64,000 nucleotides of DNA from Mariprofundus sp. EBB-1. Lineage in GTDB: Bacteria > Pseudomonadota > Zetaproteobacteria > Mariprofundales > Mariprofundaceae. Of the stretch, positions 38,338-47,782 are shown piece by piece; within the stretch, counting starts at the first letter, position 1, and each line of letters opens with the position of its first letter. The notes beneath the pieces are model-generated. The model did not search any database and had not been told where the DNA came from. It saw nothing but the letters and a program-made list of their open reading frames with translations. The DNA is taken from contig NZ_RCFQ01000007.1 in the NCBI RefSeq assembly GCF_003665155.1, forward strand, positions 42,851 to 106,850. Direction: 5' to 3'. A program made the translations under genes and the position numbers.

Positions 38338-39516
38338 ATGTCTGTAATCAAAATGACCGACCTCGATCTGGCTGGTAAACGCGTACTAATACGCGAAGAT
38401 CTGAATGTGCCAATCAAAGATGGCAAAGTAACATCCGATGCCCGTATCCGCGCATCCATGCCAACCATTACACATGCAGCTAATGCTGGCGGCAAAGTAA
38501 TGTTGATGTCTCATGTTGGTCGCCCTACTGAAGGTGAGTACAGCGAAGAAAATTCTCTACAACCTGTTGCTGACCATATCGCTGGCTTGCTTGGTAAACC
38601 TGTTCGTTTGATCCGTGACTACCTGGATGGTGGGTTCGATGTAGCTGACGGCGAAGTTGTACTACTTGAAAACGTGCGCTTTAACGCCGGCGAAAAGAAA
38701 AATGATGAGACATTATCTAAAAAGTATGCTGCTCTTTGCGACATCTATGTAATGGACGCATTTGGTACAGCGCATCGCGCACAAGCCTCTACACACGGCG
38801 CTGGTACATACGCACCGGTTGCATGCGCTGGCCCTCTTTTAGCTGGTGAGTTGGAAGCACTGGGTAAAGCACTGGATAATCCAGCCCGCCCAATGGTTGC
38901 AATCGTTGGTGGCTCTAAAGTATCGACCAAACTGACCGTACTGGAATCTCTTGCCACTAAAGTAGATCAGCTGGTTGTAGGCGGCGGTATCGCCAACACC
39001 TTTATTGCCGCTGCTGGCCTGCCTGTTGGTAAGTCTCTATACGAAGCAGACCTCATTGACACTTGCAAACGACTCACTGCTGATGCCATTGCCAATGGTG
39101 GTAGCATCCCTGTACCAACTGATATTGTTTGTGCTAAAGAGTTCTCACCTACTGCGGAAGCAACCCTGAAAGCGGCTGATGCCTGCCTTGATGATGACAT
39201 GATCTTCGATATCGGTCCTGATTCAGCAGCAGAACTGGCTGAAATCATTAAAAATGCCGGCACCATCGTATGGAATGGTCCTGTTGGCGTATTTGAATTC
39301 GATCAATTTGGCGAAGGTACTAAAGCAATCTCTTTAGCTATTGCTGAATCCGAAGCATTCTCTATTGCAGGCGGCGGCGACACACTCGCTGCTGTTGATA
39401 AATATGGCATTGCAGACAAAGTATCTTACATCTCCACTGGCGGCGGTGCTTTCCTTGAGTTCTTGGAAGGTAAAGATTTACCAGCCGTTACCATGTTAGA
39501 AGGACGTGCCGCTTAA
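38338..39516 (+). CDS. pgk: Phosphoglycerate kinase
   Basis: A 392-residue kinase using ATP to convert 3-phosphoglycerate to 1,3-bisphosphoglycerate in the Calvin direction. The N-terminal [25 protein letters not shown], the AFGTAHRA segment and the C-terminal nucleotide region ([22 protein letters not shown]) are intact. The frame starts at 38311, but ATG 38338 has AGGAG seven bases upstream. It runs into pyk with no gap. Confidence 0.97.
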   Translation: MSVIKMTDLDLAGKRVLIREDLNVPIKDGKVTSDARIRASMPTITHAANAGGKVMLMSHVGRPTEGEYSEENSLQPVADHIAGLLGKPVRLIRDYLDGGFDVADGEVVLLENVRFNAGEKKNDETLSKKYAALCDIYVMDAFGTAHRAQASTHGAGTYAPVACAGPLLAGELEALGKALDNPARPMVAIVGGSKVSTKLTVLESLATKVDQLVVGGGIANTFIAAAGLPVGKSLYEADLIDTCKRLTADAIANGGSIPVPTDIVCAKEFSPTAEATLKAADACLDDDMIFDIGPDSAAELAEIIKNAGTIVWNGPVGVFEFDQFGEGTKAISLAIAESEAFSIAGGGDTLAAVDKYGIADKVSYISTGGGAFLEFLEGKDLPAVTMLEGRAA

Positions 39517-40983
39517 GTGATTAATTTTCGTAGAACTAAAATTGTAGCAACGCTTGGTCCAGCCTCCGAATCCCCGGAGATGCTGGATAAGTTAATTAAA
39601 GCAGGCGTCAATGTTGTACGTCTTAACTTTTCACACGGTAGTGCTGATGAGCATAGAACGCGTGCGGAAAATGTACGCGCAGCAGCCAAAGCAAACGGTG
39701 TATGTGTTGGTATTCTTGCAGATATGCAGGGACCAAAAATACGCTGTGGTAAATTTAAAACCGGCAAAACCATGCTTACACCGGGTCAACATTTCATTCT
39801 TGATGGTGATATGAGTCTGGATGATGGTGATGACGAACGTGTTGGCCTCACCTATAAAGAGTTGGTCGGAGATGTAGTACCGGGCGCACGCCTGCTGCTT
39901 AACGATGGCCTGCTTGTTATGGATGTAGATAAGGTCATTGGTCAGGAGATTCACTGCACCGTAGTGATTGGTGGCGTACTCTCCAACAACAAAGGCATCA
40001 ATCGTGCTGGTGGCGGCCTATCTGCTGCTGCATTGACTGACAAAGACAAAGAAGACATCAAAACTGCATGTGCCATTGGTGTTGATTATGTCGCTATATC
40101 ATTCCCGCGTCATGGAGCTGATATGGAGTACGCCCGCTCTCTGGTGCGTGCTGAAGGCAGTAATGCCGGTTTGGTTGCCAAAGTTGAACGTGCTGAAGCT
40201 GTTCTCCCGGAAAACCTCACATCCATCTTGGAAGCATCCGACGTTGTCATGGTAGCCCGTGGTGATCTTGGTGTTGAAATTGGCGATGCATCTGTGCCAC
40301 CGGTTCAGAAACGCATTCTACGTGAAGCACCAAAGCACAACACACCCGTCATCGTTGCTACTCAGATGATGGAGTCCATGTGTGAAAATCCAATCCCGAC
40401 ACGAGCTGAAGTGAATGACTGTGCAAATGCAGTACTTGATGGTACCGATGCCATCATGCTTTCCGGTGAAACGGCTGCCGGAAAATACCCTCTGCAAGCT
40501 GTTGAAGCCATGCATCGCACCTGTATTGAAACAGAAAAACAGAGAGTACTACCATCCGCTGCAACCCGTGACCCGCATTTCCCACCGAATTCCATCGATG
40601 AGTGTATTGCGCGCCAGGCTATGGAGTCGTCTCATATGATGCCAATTTCTGCGATTGCGTCATTCACACAGAGTGGTAACACCGTTCTGTACATGTCCCG
40701 TCATCTGACCAAGTCACCGATTTATGCGTTGACGCCATCAGCTGAAACAGCCGGACGCGTTACGCTGTTCAGGAACGTTATCCCTAAACCTGTATCAGAT
40801 GACTATGGCCCTAAGGATGCTCAGAAAGCTACCCGCGATGTTATGGCCATGATGCTCTATGATAAACTGGTGACCGAGGAAGATCTGGTCATCATGACAC
40901 TAGGCACCCCTATGGGCGCTGCCGGTGGCACCAACACCATGAAGATCGTACGTGTGGGCGAAGTATTCACTAAAGAAATATAA
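39517..40983 (+). CDS. pyk: Pyruvate kinase
   Basis: A 488-residue enzyme making pyruvate and ATP from phosphoenolpyruvate. Present are MQGPKIRCGKF, the catalytic segment VAKVERAEAV, the metal site ARGDLGVEIGD and DGTDAIMLSGETAAGKYP. The C-terminal allosteric-type domain is complete. It starts at GTG 39517 directly after the pgk TAA, with no separate SD, so reinitiation is likely. Confidence 0.96.
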   Translation: MINFRRTKIVATLGPASESPEMLDKLIKAGVNVVRLNFSHGSADEHRTRAENVRAAAKANGVCVGILADMQGPKIRCGKFKTGKTMLTPGQHFILDGDMSLDDGDDERVGLTYKELVGDVVPGARLLLNDGLLVMDVDKVIGQEIHCTVVIGGVLSNNKGINRAGGGLSAAALTDKDKEDIKTACAIGVDYVAISFPRHGADMEYARSLVRAEGSNAGLVAKVERAEAVLPENLTSILEASDVVMVARGDLGVEIGDASVPPVQKRILREAPKHNTPVIVATQMMESMCENPIPTRAEVNDCANAVLDGTDAIMLSGETAAGKYPLQAVEAMHRTCIETEKQRVLPSAATRDPHFPPNSIDECIARQAMESSHMMPISAIASFTQSGNTVLYMSRHLTKSPIYALTPSAETAGRVTLFRNVIPKPVSDDYGPKDAQKATRDVMAMMLYDKLVTEEDLVIMTLGTPMGAAGGTNTMKIVRVGEVFTKEI

Positions 40984-40989
40984 AATAAT

Positions 40990-41026
40990 GGTTCATACGA
41001 ACCGGATAATTGGGCATACTATGCCC
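40990..41026 (+). other. Two small tandem hairpins between pyk and fba
   Basis: GGTTC/GAACC arms at 40990-41003 (loop ATAC) and GGGCAT/ATGCCC arms at 41012-41026 (loop ACT) lie in the short leader before the fba SD. They may tune mRNA processing or stability. No T run follows. Confidence 0.4.
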
Positions 41027-41048
41027 GCTAAAACACAAGGAGAAAGAA

Positions 41049-42086
41049 ATGGCTTTAATTTCATTACGTCAATTACTGGATCACGCAGCTGAAAACAGCT
41101 ACGGCATGCCTGCATTCAATGTAAACAACATGGAGCAGGTTCATGCAATCATGGAAGCTGCTAACGAAGTAAACTCACCGGTCATCATGCAGGGTTCTGC
41201 TGGTGCACGTGGTTATGCTGGCGAACCATTCTTGCGTCACATGATTGATGCCGCAATTGAGCAGTACCCGCATATTCCGGTTGTAATGCATCAGGATCAC
41301 GGTTCTGAGCCAGCAGTTTGTCTGCGTTCAATCCAGTCTGGTTTCTCATCTGTCATGATGGATGGTTCTCTGGAAGCTGATTGCAAAACACCTTCCTCTT
41401 TTGAATACAATGTTGCAGTAACTAAAAACGTTGTTGACATGGCACATGCTGGCGGCGTTTCTGTTGAAGGCGAGCTGGGTTGCCTGGGTTCATTGGAAAC
41501 TGGCGAAATGGGTGAAGAAGATGGCCACGGCGCTGAAGGCAAGCTTGATCTGGACATGCTGCTAACGGGTGTTGATGAAGCTGTTAATTTCGTTAACCAG
41601 ACCAACGTTGATGCTCTGGCTATCGCAATCGGCACCTCACATGGCGCATACAAATTCACTAAACCACCTACAGGTGAAGTACTTCGTATTGACCGCATTG
41701 AAGAAATTCACGCGGCTCTGCCAAACACCCATCTGGTGATGCATGGCTCTTCTTCAGTTCCTCAGGACTGGTTGGCTATCATCAATGAATTTGGTGGCGA
41801 AATGGGCGAAACATACGGCGTTCCTGTTGAAGAGATCGTTAAAGGCATCAAATCCGGTGTTCGCAAAGTAAACATCGATACAGACCTTCGTATGGCTTCT
41901 ACTGGTGCGGTTCGTCGTCACCTGCAGGAAAACCCATCCAACTTCGATCCACGTAAATTCTACAAAGCTGCTAAAGATGCTATGAAAGATATCTGTACAG
42001 CACGTTTTGAAGCATTTGGTTCTGCTGGACAGGCATCATCTATCAAAGCCAACTCTTTGGAAAAGATGATCAGCTTTTACAGCTAA
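41049..42086 (+). CDS. fba: Class II fructose-bisphosphate aldolase, Calvin-cycle subtype
   Basis: A 345-residue zinc aldolase that joins or splits triose phosphates and, in autotrophs, also makes sedoheptulose-1,7-bisP. The zinc and active-site motifs VVMHQDHGS and [15 protein letters not shown] are present. The N terminus [19 protein letters not shown] matches the CbbA-like subtype rather than E. coli FbaA. AGGAGAAAGAA precedes ATG 41049. It ends the carbon cluster and is followed by a strong terminator. Confidence 0.96.
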   Translation: MALISLRQLLDHAAENSYGMPAFNVNNMEQVHAIMEAANEVNSPVIMQGSAGARGYAGEPFLRHMIDAAIEQYPHIPVVMHQDHGSEPAVCLRSIQSGFSSVMMDGSLEADCKTPSSFEYNVAVTKNVVDMAHAGGVSVEGELGCLGSLETGEMGEEDGHGAEGKLDLDMLLTGVDEAVNFVNQTNVDALAIAIGTSHGAYKFTKPPTGEVLRIDRIEEIHAALPNTHLVMHGSSSVPQDWLAIINEFGGEMGETYGVPVEEIVKGIKSGVRKVNIDTDLRMASTGAVRRHLQENPSNFDPRKFYKAAKDAMKDICTARFEAFGSAGQASSIKANSLEKMISFYS

Positions 42087-42111
42087 GTTCAACAACTGAC
42101 AAATCTTGACT

Positions 42112-42143
42112 AAAAAGGCGGGCCGCATGGTCCGCCTTTTTTT
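42112..42143 (+). terminator. Intrinsic terminator after fba
   Basis: The stem AAAAAGGCGG (42112-42121) pairs with CCGCCTTTTT (42132-42141). It can be extended by GCC/GG pairs in the loop, and seven Ts end the stem (42137-42143). Confidence 0.88.
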
Positions 42144-42236
42144 ATTTACGACCCGTAATGATTAAGCTCTCAACGAATTTTTGACTTCACCCGACAACCA
42201 CAACAGCTTAATAGTGATGAAAATGAATCATGGCGT

Positions 42237-42264
42237 TTGACATCACCCTTACCCCTCTTATAAT
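42237..42264 (+). promoter_or_regulatory. Consensus sigma-70 promoter of rplM-rpsI
   Basis: A perfect -35 box TTGACA (42237-42242) and a perfect -10 box TATAAT (42259-42264) are separated by 16 bp. Transcription would start near 42271, leaving a leader of about 70 bases before rplM. The leader contains a small hairpin AAAGTT/AACTTT at about 42291-42306, where an L13-binding autoregulatory site could lie (inference). Confidence 0.8.
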
Positions 42265-42343
42265 GCACCGCCTTTGCAAGGCAGACCCAAAGTTTAAAAA
42301 CTTTAGATGGATGCCTAGATCCATTGCAAATACGGAGAGATTT

Positions 42344-42775
42344 ATGTCTACCTGGACTGTTCGCCCCGGCGATATTGAACGTAAATGGCTTGTTGTTGAT
42401 GCCACTGATCTAGTACTTGGTCGTTTAGCTACACAGCTTGCTACTGTACTACGTGGAAAACATCGCCCGGAATATACCCCGCACGCAGATTGTGGTGATA
42501 ACATTATTGTTATCAACGCTGAAAAGATCCGCGTAACCGGTAACAAAGAAAGCGACAAGGTATATTACCATCACACGCGCTTTGCTGGTGGCCTAAAAAG
42601 CATCACACTAGAGAAGCAACGTGAGAAACATCCAGAGCGCATCATTGAAGCAGCTGTAAAAGGCATGATGCCAAAAGGCCCATTGGGTCGCTCTATGCTT
42701 AAAAAGCTTAAGGTTTATGCTGGCAGTGATCATCCTCACGCAGCACAGCAACCTGAAGCAATGAAATTGAATTAA
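42344..42775 (+). CDS. rplM: 50S ribosomal protein L13
   Basis: A 143-residue ribosomal protein. It starts [19 protein letters not shown] and contains [20 protein letters not shown], the [10 protein letters not shown] segment and the [18 protein letters not shown] signature. Longer upstream reading is excluded because the promoter lies inside it. ACGGAGAGA precedes the ATG. It is cotranscribed with rpsI. Confidence 0.97.
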   Translation: MSTWTVRPGDIERKWLVVDATDLVLGRLATQLATVLRGKHRPEYTPHADCGDNIIVINAEKIRVTGNKESDKVYYHHTRFAGGLKSITLEKQREKHPERIIEAAVKGMMPKGPLGRSMLKKLKVYAGSDHPHAAQQPEAMKLN

Positions 42776-42788
42776 GGAAGTAATTAAA

Positions 42789-43181
42789 ATGGCAGAAACA
42801 GTGTACCGCGGCACAGGTCGTCGCAAACGTAGTGTAGCTCGAGTTATGATTAATGCTGGTGCTGGTCGCATTTCAGTCAATGGTCGCGAACTGGATAACT
42901 ATTTCCCAGTTGAGATCATTCGTCAGCAAGCAATCTTGCCTTTGAGTGAAGTACAGCTATCAGGTCGCATTGATGTACGTGTGACTGTTGCTGGTGGCGG
43001 CATCTCTGGTCAGGCCGGCGCTATTCGTCATGGTTTGGCTCGTGCCCTATTGGAATATGATGCTGGTCTTCGCCCTGCTCTAAAAGCAGCTGGCTTTCTG
43101 ACTCGTGACTCTCGTAAAGTTGAACGTAAAAAGGCTGGTCTTAAAAAGGCACGTCGCGCTCCACAGTTCTCCAAGCGTTAA
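42789..43181 (+). CDS. rpsI: 30S ribosomal protein S9
   Basis: A 130-residue protein with the [13 protein letters not shown] terminus, the [18 protein letters not shown] block and the conserved C-terminal tail APQFSKR that reaches the ribosomal P site. AAGGAAG precedes the ATG, 13 bp after the rplM stop. Confidence 0.97.
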   Translation: MAETVYRGTGRRKRSVARVMINAGAGRISVNGRELDNYFPVEIIRQQAILPLSEVQLSGRIDVRVTVAGGGISGQAGAIRHGLARALLEYDAGLRPALKAAGFLTRDSRKVERKKAGLKKARRAPQFSKR

Positions 43182-43206
43182 ATCAAAACATCGGGTTTCA
43201 ATACCC

Positions 43207-43247
43207 AAACAAAAAAGGGAAGGCATTATGCCTTCCCTTTTTTGTTT
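43207..43247 (+). terminator. Intrinsic terminator after rpsI
   Basis: A near-perfect stem: 43207-43226 (ending GGGAAGGCAT) pairs with 43228-43247 (beginning ATGCCTTCCC, with a TTTTTT run). The long A and T flanks make it active in either direction. Confidence 0.9.
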
Positions 43248-43426
43248 ATCTTCCACATTCACATATCTTTTCCAATATTGCTTGTTAAGAAAATGCTGAT
43301 GTATTGCATCCGGCAAGACATAAACACTTCCTTAGATACCCCAATCGTTCTCAATATTGGATACACAGAGTCCTGAAGATCCAGAGCATTAGAAACAAAA
43401 TACATTTTTGTATCTGATCACCACGG

Positions 43427-43465
43427 ACCCAAACAAAAAAGGGAAGGCATAATGCCCTCCCCTCT
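43427..43465 (-). terminator. Second, related terminator, for the DUF4399 gene
   Basis: The left 24 bases (43427-43450) are identical to 43203-43226 of the rpsI terminator, while the right arm is diverged (ATGCCCTCCC). Read on the minus strand, the stem GGGAGGGCAT/ATGCCTTCCC runs into TTTTTT, so it should stop transcription of the leftward lipoprotein gene. The 180 bp between the two terminators show nothing else. Confidence 0.8.
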
Positions 43466-43488
43466 CATGCTATATCATTAGCAATAGT

Positions 43489-43902
43489 CTATTTAACGTG
43501 AAGCTTAATCGTCTGGCTCATCGCTTTGCCATATGATTGATGATGACCATCTGCAAATTGCAGTGTTAAAGTATGATCACCCGGCGTTAAATTCAGTACC
43601 GTTTCACTTTGACCTTTGCCATAATGTTTATGTGTTTCATCTTTGGGTACTACTTCACCCTTTGGAATAAATGCTCCATCAACAATCAAGTGATGATGCC
43701 CTGTGCCTTCAATCAGTTCACCGGCTTTATGCACTTTCATGCCATGTGCGGCCATTACAACATTAACAGCCCGACTTACCTCAGCCCCATCTTTTGGAAG
43801 CACCAGCTCTACACTCGATGTAGTGTCGGCTGATGAACAAGCTTGCATCAGTGGCAAAACAGTCAGTGCGGCCAAAATAATCCACGTACGTTTTAATTTC
43901 AT
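43489..43902 (-). CDS. DUF4399 lipoprotein, histidine-rich
   Basis: A 137-residue protein with a lipoprotein signal (lipobox LMQAC, Cys22) and one DUF4399 domain. Typical blocks are GTGHHHLIVDG, KDETHKHYGKGQSE and the PGDHTLTLQFADGHHQSYG region. The clustered histidines could bind metal (inference); the function of the family is unknown. It is single and leftward, divergent from the JAMM gene. Confidence 0.82.
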   Translation of the reverse strand: MKLKRTWIILAALTVLPLMQACSSADTTSSVELVLPKDGAEVSRAVNVVMAAHGMKVHKAGELIEGTGHHHLIVDGAFIPKGEVVPKDETHKHYGKGQSETVLNLTPGDHTLTLQFADGHHQSYGKAMSQTIKLHVK

Positions 43903-44011
43903 TTAGAACCTCCTAAAAAAACAGAGACTCGACAAAGTCGCCAAGGTTGGCAAGTCGGCAGTAAGCGATAGGCTAGCGACTCGACTTCCTTAGAAATACT
44001 GGAGAATCCCA

Positions 44012-44527
44012 TTGAGCGCAACTAGTACCCCATTGTATGAACCTGAACGCTTCCGTAGCCCTGAATACCTTGCTGTCATTGATCAGCAAGCAACTGACGC
44101 ACTGTTTCAGATTCCATCCCATTGTTTGAGCATCATGCGCGAAGCTGGCGAGGCCGGTTACCCGCACGAAATATGTGGCCTGTTAGTTGGCACAATCAAC
44201 AACCACGGCTGGCAAGTTCATGACATCAAACCCGTTGCCAACCTCAATGAAGAACGGGCCGCCGACCGCTTTCAACTCGACCCGGCTGGATATCAACAGA
44301 TAGACCGTGAACTACGTGGCACGGGGCTTGAAATTATCGGCGTTTACCACTCTCATCCCGATTGCCCAGCCAAACCCTCCCCAACCGACCTAGGCAGTGC
44401 CTGGGAAGGTTTTGCATACCCCATTATCAGCATTTGTGATGGACTAATGACAGATATTCAGTGCTGGGCAGTCAACACGTCAGCCAGCGCCTTCCAAAAC
44501 ATTGAAATCAAGGAACAGACAATATGA
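44012..44527 (+). CDS. JAMM/MPN metallopeptidase (M67-like)
   Basis: A 171-residue zinc peptidase-like protein. The JAMM signature is complete: Glu53 in PHEICG, and His113-x-His115-x7-Ser123-x2-Asp126 in the HSHPD...SPTD stretch. Bacterial members cut the C-terminal tail or conjugates of ubiquitin-like sulfur carriers such as ThiS/MoaD/CysO types. No such partner gene is next to it. It starts with TTG 44012, with GGAG seven bases upstream, and overlaps the TPR gene by four bases. Confidence 0.85.
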   Translation: MSATSTPLYEPERFRSPEYLAVIDQQATDALFQIPSHCLSIMREAGEAGYPHEICGLLVGTINNHGWQVHDIKPVANLNEERAADRFQLDPAGYQQIDRELRGTGLEIIGVYHSHPDCPAKPSPTDLGSAWEGFAYPIISICDGLMTDIQCWAVNTSASAFQNIEIKEQTI

Positions 44528-46251
44528 ATATTCGGGTAACTGCCCTGCTCTTGTTTGTAACGATCATCTTATCCGCATGCCAAGCCCACAAACCTATTCC
44601 TCACACCAATGAAATAAAAACAACAAGCCAACACAAACATATCAATATGCTTGAAATGGAACCCCGGTTTCTCTATCTGGCAGCTCAGGATGCCATTAAA
44701 GATGGTCAATACCAGCTAGCCAGCGAACTGCTTTCTGCTCTTGTTGAAAAAGACGCAAACGCGACAATACCACACCTACAACTCATTGAACTGTTATTAC
44801 AATCAAGAAAATATGATCTCGTAAAACAACATATTGCGTCGCTATTACAACAAAAAACACTCCCTAGAGAAAAGCGTATTCACCTTGAACTCGCACAGGT
44901 TCGACTACTTGCAGGCCAAAACCAGGCGGATGCAGCACTCAAGCAACTTGAATCGTTTCTTACTATTCATCCGAAGAACCTTGATGCACGCGAGCTCCAA
45001 ATCGAATTACTAACAAATGCAAACCGATACGATGAAGCACTGGCTGGACTTGATACGTCTATTCAAATCAATGAATTACCCGAATTTCGCCTTCTACAAG
45101 CACAATTATTCATCAAGAAAAATGATTTCAATGCTGCGAAATCATCTCTCATGCGCGCGCATACACTTGCTCCCCATCATGATACACCAGTACTACTTCT
45201 CAGCTCGATAGCCTTACAGAACAATCAAATTGATGAGGCAGAATCACTACTGCGCAGCTTTCTTATAGCACACCCCGAGGCCTTCCGCATATCCCAGGCA
45301 CTTGGACAATTATTAGTACGAGACAAACGTCCTGTAGAAGCCATCGTGGTTTATCGCCAGGCAGTACAACACTCCGGCAATAACCCTGATATCATGCGAG
45401 CTTTAGGCTTACTCTATTTTCGCATTCAAAATTACAGTGAAGCAGAAAAAACATTCCGTAAAGTAATAGCGATTAAGTCGGATGACCTATCTCTTTTTTA
45501 TCTCGGTGCCAGCCTGGAAGCACTGGATCGCAATAAGGAAGCACAAACCATCTACCAAAATATTGATACTGACTCCACGCTCGCTGCTGATGCCCAAATA
45601 CGCCTTGCTGCTATAGCAGTCATGAACAATGACATTAAACAGGGTGAAAAACGTTTAAAGGCTATTTTAAGAAAACATACCATGCATTTAGATGCACTGC
45701 TCATGCTATCCACGATCCGTCTGAGCCAACACAAATATCAGCAATTGATTGATGAAACAGATATCACCATAGGCATCCCTAAAACGCCATCACAACTACT
45801 GTTTAATCGTGCCGTCGCGTTTGAAAGCCTTAAACAATATGAGCAGGTTGAGAGCACGATCAATCAGCTTCTTAAAACAACACCAACCCACGCTGAAGCG
45901 ATGAACTTCTTGGCATATACCTATGCCATACAAGGCATCAAACTCGGTAAGGCAGAAGCACTGCTTCATCGTGCACTACTACTAAAACCGGACAATGGGT
46001 ACTACCTCGACTCACTTGCCTGGGTCTATTACATGAGTGGTAAATTTCCTAAAGCTATCGAAACACAAGTTCAGGCTCTGAAAAAAATATCTGATGATGC
46101 TGTAATGTTTGAACATTATGGCGATATGCTATGGCAACATGGTGATATGCAAGGCGCACGCAATGCCTGGCAACAGGCCATCACATTCAAAAGCCAGAAT
46201 GTACAAGTCATTAAACGCAAAATAAGTAAAGGAATCCCTCCCTTACAATGA
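44524..46251 (+). CDS. TPR-repeat lipoprotein
   Basis: A 575-residue protein with a lipoprotein-type signal (ILSACQ, Cys19) followed by about a dozen tetratricopeptide repeats through the whole chain, for example FRLLQAQLFIKKNDFNAAKS and MRALGLLYFRIQNYSEAEKT. TPR proteins serve as docking scaffolds. Its place directly before lolB, ispE and prs recalls TPR lipoproteins found there in many proteobacteria, suggesting an envelope assembly role (inference). It overlaps genes on both sides by four bases. Confidence 0.85.
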   Translation: MNIRVTALLLFVTIILSACQAHKPIPHTNEIKTTSQHKHINMLEMEPRFLYLAAQDAIKDGQYQLASELLSALVEKDANATIPHLQLIELLLQSRKYDLVKQHIASLLQQKTLPREKRIHLELAQVRLLAGQNQADAALKQLESFLTIHPKNLDARELQIELLTNANRYDEALAGLDTSIQINELPEFRLLQAQLFIKKNDFNAAKSSLMRAHTLAPHHDTPVLLLSSIALQNNQIDEAESLLRSFLIAHPEAFRISQALGQLLVRDKRPVEAIVVYRQAVQHSGNNPDIMRALGLLYFRIQNYSEAEKTFRKVIAIKSDDLSLFYLGASLEALDRNKEAQTIYQNIDTDSTLAADAQIRLAAIAVMNNDIKQGEKRLKAILRKHTMHLDALLMLSTIRLSQHKYQQLIDETDITIGIPKTPSQLLFNRAVAFESLKQYEQVESTINQLLKTTPTHAEAMNFLAYTYAIQGIKLGKAEALLHRALLLKPDNGYYLDSLAWVYYMSGKFPKAIETQVQALKKISDDAVMFEHYGDMLWQHGDMQGARNAWQQAITFKSQNVQVIKRKISKGIPPLQ

Positions 46252-46805
46252 ACAACTTCTCACATAGACCAGTCATGCATGGCCTATGCGTTGCCCTGCT
46301 GGTATTACTTGGTGCCTGTTCAGTGAGTATCCCGGCAGACCAAACTAATACTATGCACAAACCTACACCTCAAAAAATTGGCCCCTTCCCAGCTTTTTCC
46401 GGTCGCCTGATTGTCATCAACCCATCCAGGCGCTGGCAGGTAGAGATCGACTGGCAAGCCTACCAACCCAACGCTGGTAAATTGCGCCTGAATCATGCAT
46501 TCAGCAGCACTATTGTAGATTTTCGTTGGAATAATAGTCATATGGAAATCAGAGATAATAAATTTCCTTATTGGCGTGATATTCAGCAGAAGGAGCTAAC
46601 GGAACACGGCATCATGCTTCCACCCAATCAATTGGCTAGTATTTTACTTGGTAACATACCCTCTTCTTTTCACCAGAAAAAAACCGATACATGGGAAAGC
46701 AAACAATCAGGCAGCCTGATCCGTTTGCTTTGGCAGCCAGAGTTGAAAAAACTCACCATCAGTGACATCCAACATGGTCGTGTCGCTAAACTGATCATTC
46801 ATTAA
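46248..46805 (+). CDS. lolB: Outer membrane lipoprotein receptor LolB
   Basis: A 185-residue lipoprotein (lipobox LGAC, Cys24) that accepts lipoproteins from LolA and inserts them in the outer membrane. The FSGRLIVINPSRRWQVEIDW strand region and the LPPNQLASILLGNIP segment match the family, which is otherwise variable. The position immediately before ispE, tRNA-Gln and prs is the conserved proteobacterial order and supports the call. Confidence 0.83.
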   Translation: MNNFSHRPVMHGLCVALLVLLGACSVSIPADQTNTMHKPTPQKIGPFPAFSGRLIVINPSRRWQVEIDWQAYQPNAGKLRLNHAFSSTIVDFRWNNSHMEIRDNKFPYWRDIQQKELTEHGIMLPPNQLASILLGNIPSSFHQKKTDTWESKQSGSLIRLLWQPELKKLTISDIQHGRVAKLIIH

Positions 46806-46806
46806 G

Positions 46807-47652
46807 ATGCTTACGCTTCCGGCACCAGCCAAAATCAATCTATATTTGCATATTACAACTGTGCATAGCAATGGCATGCATGAACTCAATACTGCTTTCG
46901 CCTACACCGAAGCCCATGATCTATTACATTTTGAGAAATCGAATGAAATAGTAGTTACTTGTTCGCAACAGCACTTAAGTGGCAAGGCAAACCTTGTGCA
47001 TCAGGTGCTAGAAGCCTTGCAAACCCGATACGGCATCAAGCATGGGTTACGTGTACATATCGACAAACAGATACCGGAACAGGCTGGCCTTGGCGGAGGA
47101 TCATCCGATGCCGCCACAGCCATCATGGCCGCCAATACGCTCTGGGATATCCATGCCAGCAGTAGTACATTGATTGACTTCGCCACACCATTTGGGGCCG
47201 ATATTCCCTGTTTCCTATATGGCAAAGCGAGTTTAGCCACCGGTATAGGGGCAAGCCTGATAGATTATCCTTACCCCCTCCCCGGCCAAACATTGTTGCT
47301 TGCAAGGCCGGAGACAGGCCTTTCAACAGCTCAAGTGTTCCGCCACTTTGATAGCACGTTGACCGACCTTTCAGGGCTGGCTACTATGCGCCGCGATTCA
47401 CCTTGCATCGGGGATAATGATCTTGAAGCAAGCGCCTGTCTGTTGAATCCGGATGTTGCGCAACTACTAACCGAGCTGCGCACTCAAACGGAAGAAGCAT
47501 GGATGAGTGGCAGTGGTTCTACTTGCGTAGCCCTGTTTGACAATCATCATCAGGCACTGAAGGTGTCAGATTTTTTGCAGCAAAAAAGTCTGGCGAACTG
47601 GACACATGTAGGTAAGATCTGCGATCTTCATCCTATCATGTTGAATAGATAG
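46807..47652 (+). CDS. ispE: 4-diphosphocytidyl-2-C-methyl-D-erythritol kinase
   Basis: A 281-residue GHMP kinase of the MEP isoprenoid pathway. It carries the N-terminal APAKINLYLHI, the ATP-binding EQAGLGGGSSDAAT and the C-terminal SGSGSTCVALF motifs. ATG 46807 is one base after the lolB stop. It is the last protein gene before tRNA-Gln in the lolB-ispE-prs group. Confidence 0.95.
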   Translation: MLTLPAPAKINLYLHITTVHSNGMHELNTAFAYTEAHDLLHFEKSNEIVVTCSQQHLSGKANLVHQVLEALQTRYGIKHGLRVHIDKQIPEQAGLGGGSSDAATAIMAANTLWDIHASSSTLIDFATPFGADIPCFLYGKASLATGIGASLIDYPYPLPGQTLLLARPETGLSTAQVFRHFDSTLTDLSGLATMRRDSPCIGDNDLEASACLLNPDVAQLLTELRTQTEEAWMSGSGSTCVALFDNHHQALKVSDFLQQKSLANWTHVGKICDLHPIMLNR

Positions 47653-47661
47653 TTAACGAAT

Positions 47662-47736
47662 TGGGACGTGGCCAAGCGGTAAGGCAACGGGTTTTGATCT
47701 CGTCATGCGCAGGTTCGAATCCTGCCGTCCCAGCCA
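47662..47736 (+). tRNA. tRNA-Gln (anticodon UUG)
   Basis: A 75-base cloverleaf including an encoded CCA. The acceptor arms are TGGGACG (47662-47668) and CGTCCCA (47726-47732), with discriminator G and CCA at 47734-47736. The anticodon TTG is at 47694-47696 in the loop TTTTGAT. The T arm GCAGG-TTCGAAT-CCTGC is perfect. The ispE-tRNA-Gln-prs order is common in proteobacteria. Confidence 0.97.
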
Positions 47737-47782
47737 ATTAAAATAACTGGTGCAATGCATTATGCAGGCACAGGAGCGGTAT

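Noticed and set aside
43903..44011. Hairpin-rich segment between the DUF4399 and JAMM genes, considered as a riboswitch
   Set aside because: It lacks the conserved motifs of c-di-GMP or other riboswitch classes I can recognise.
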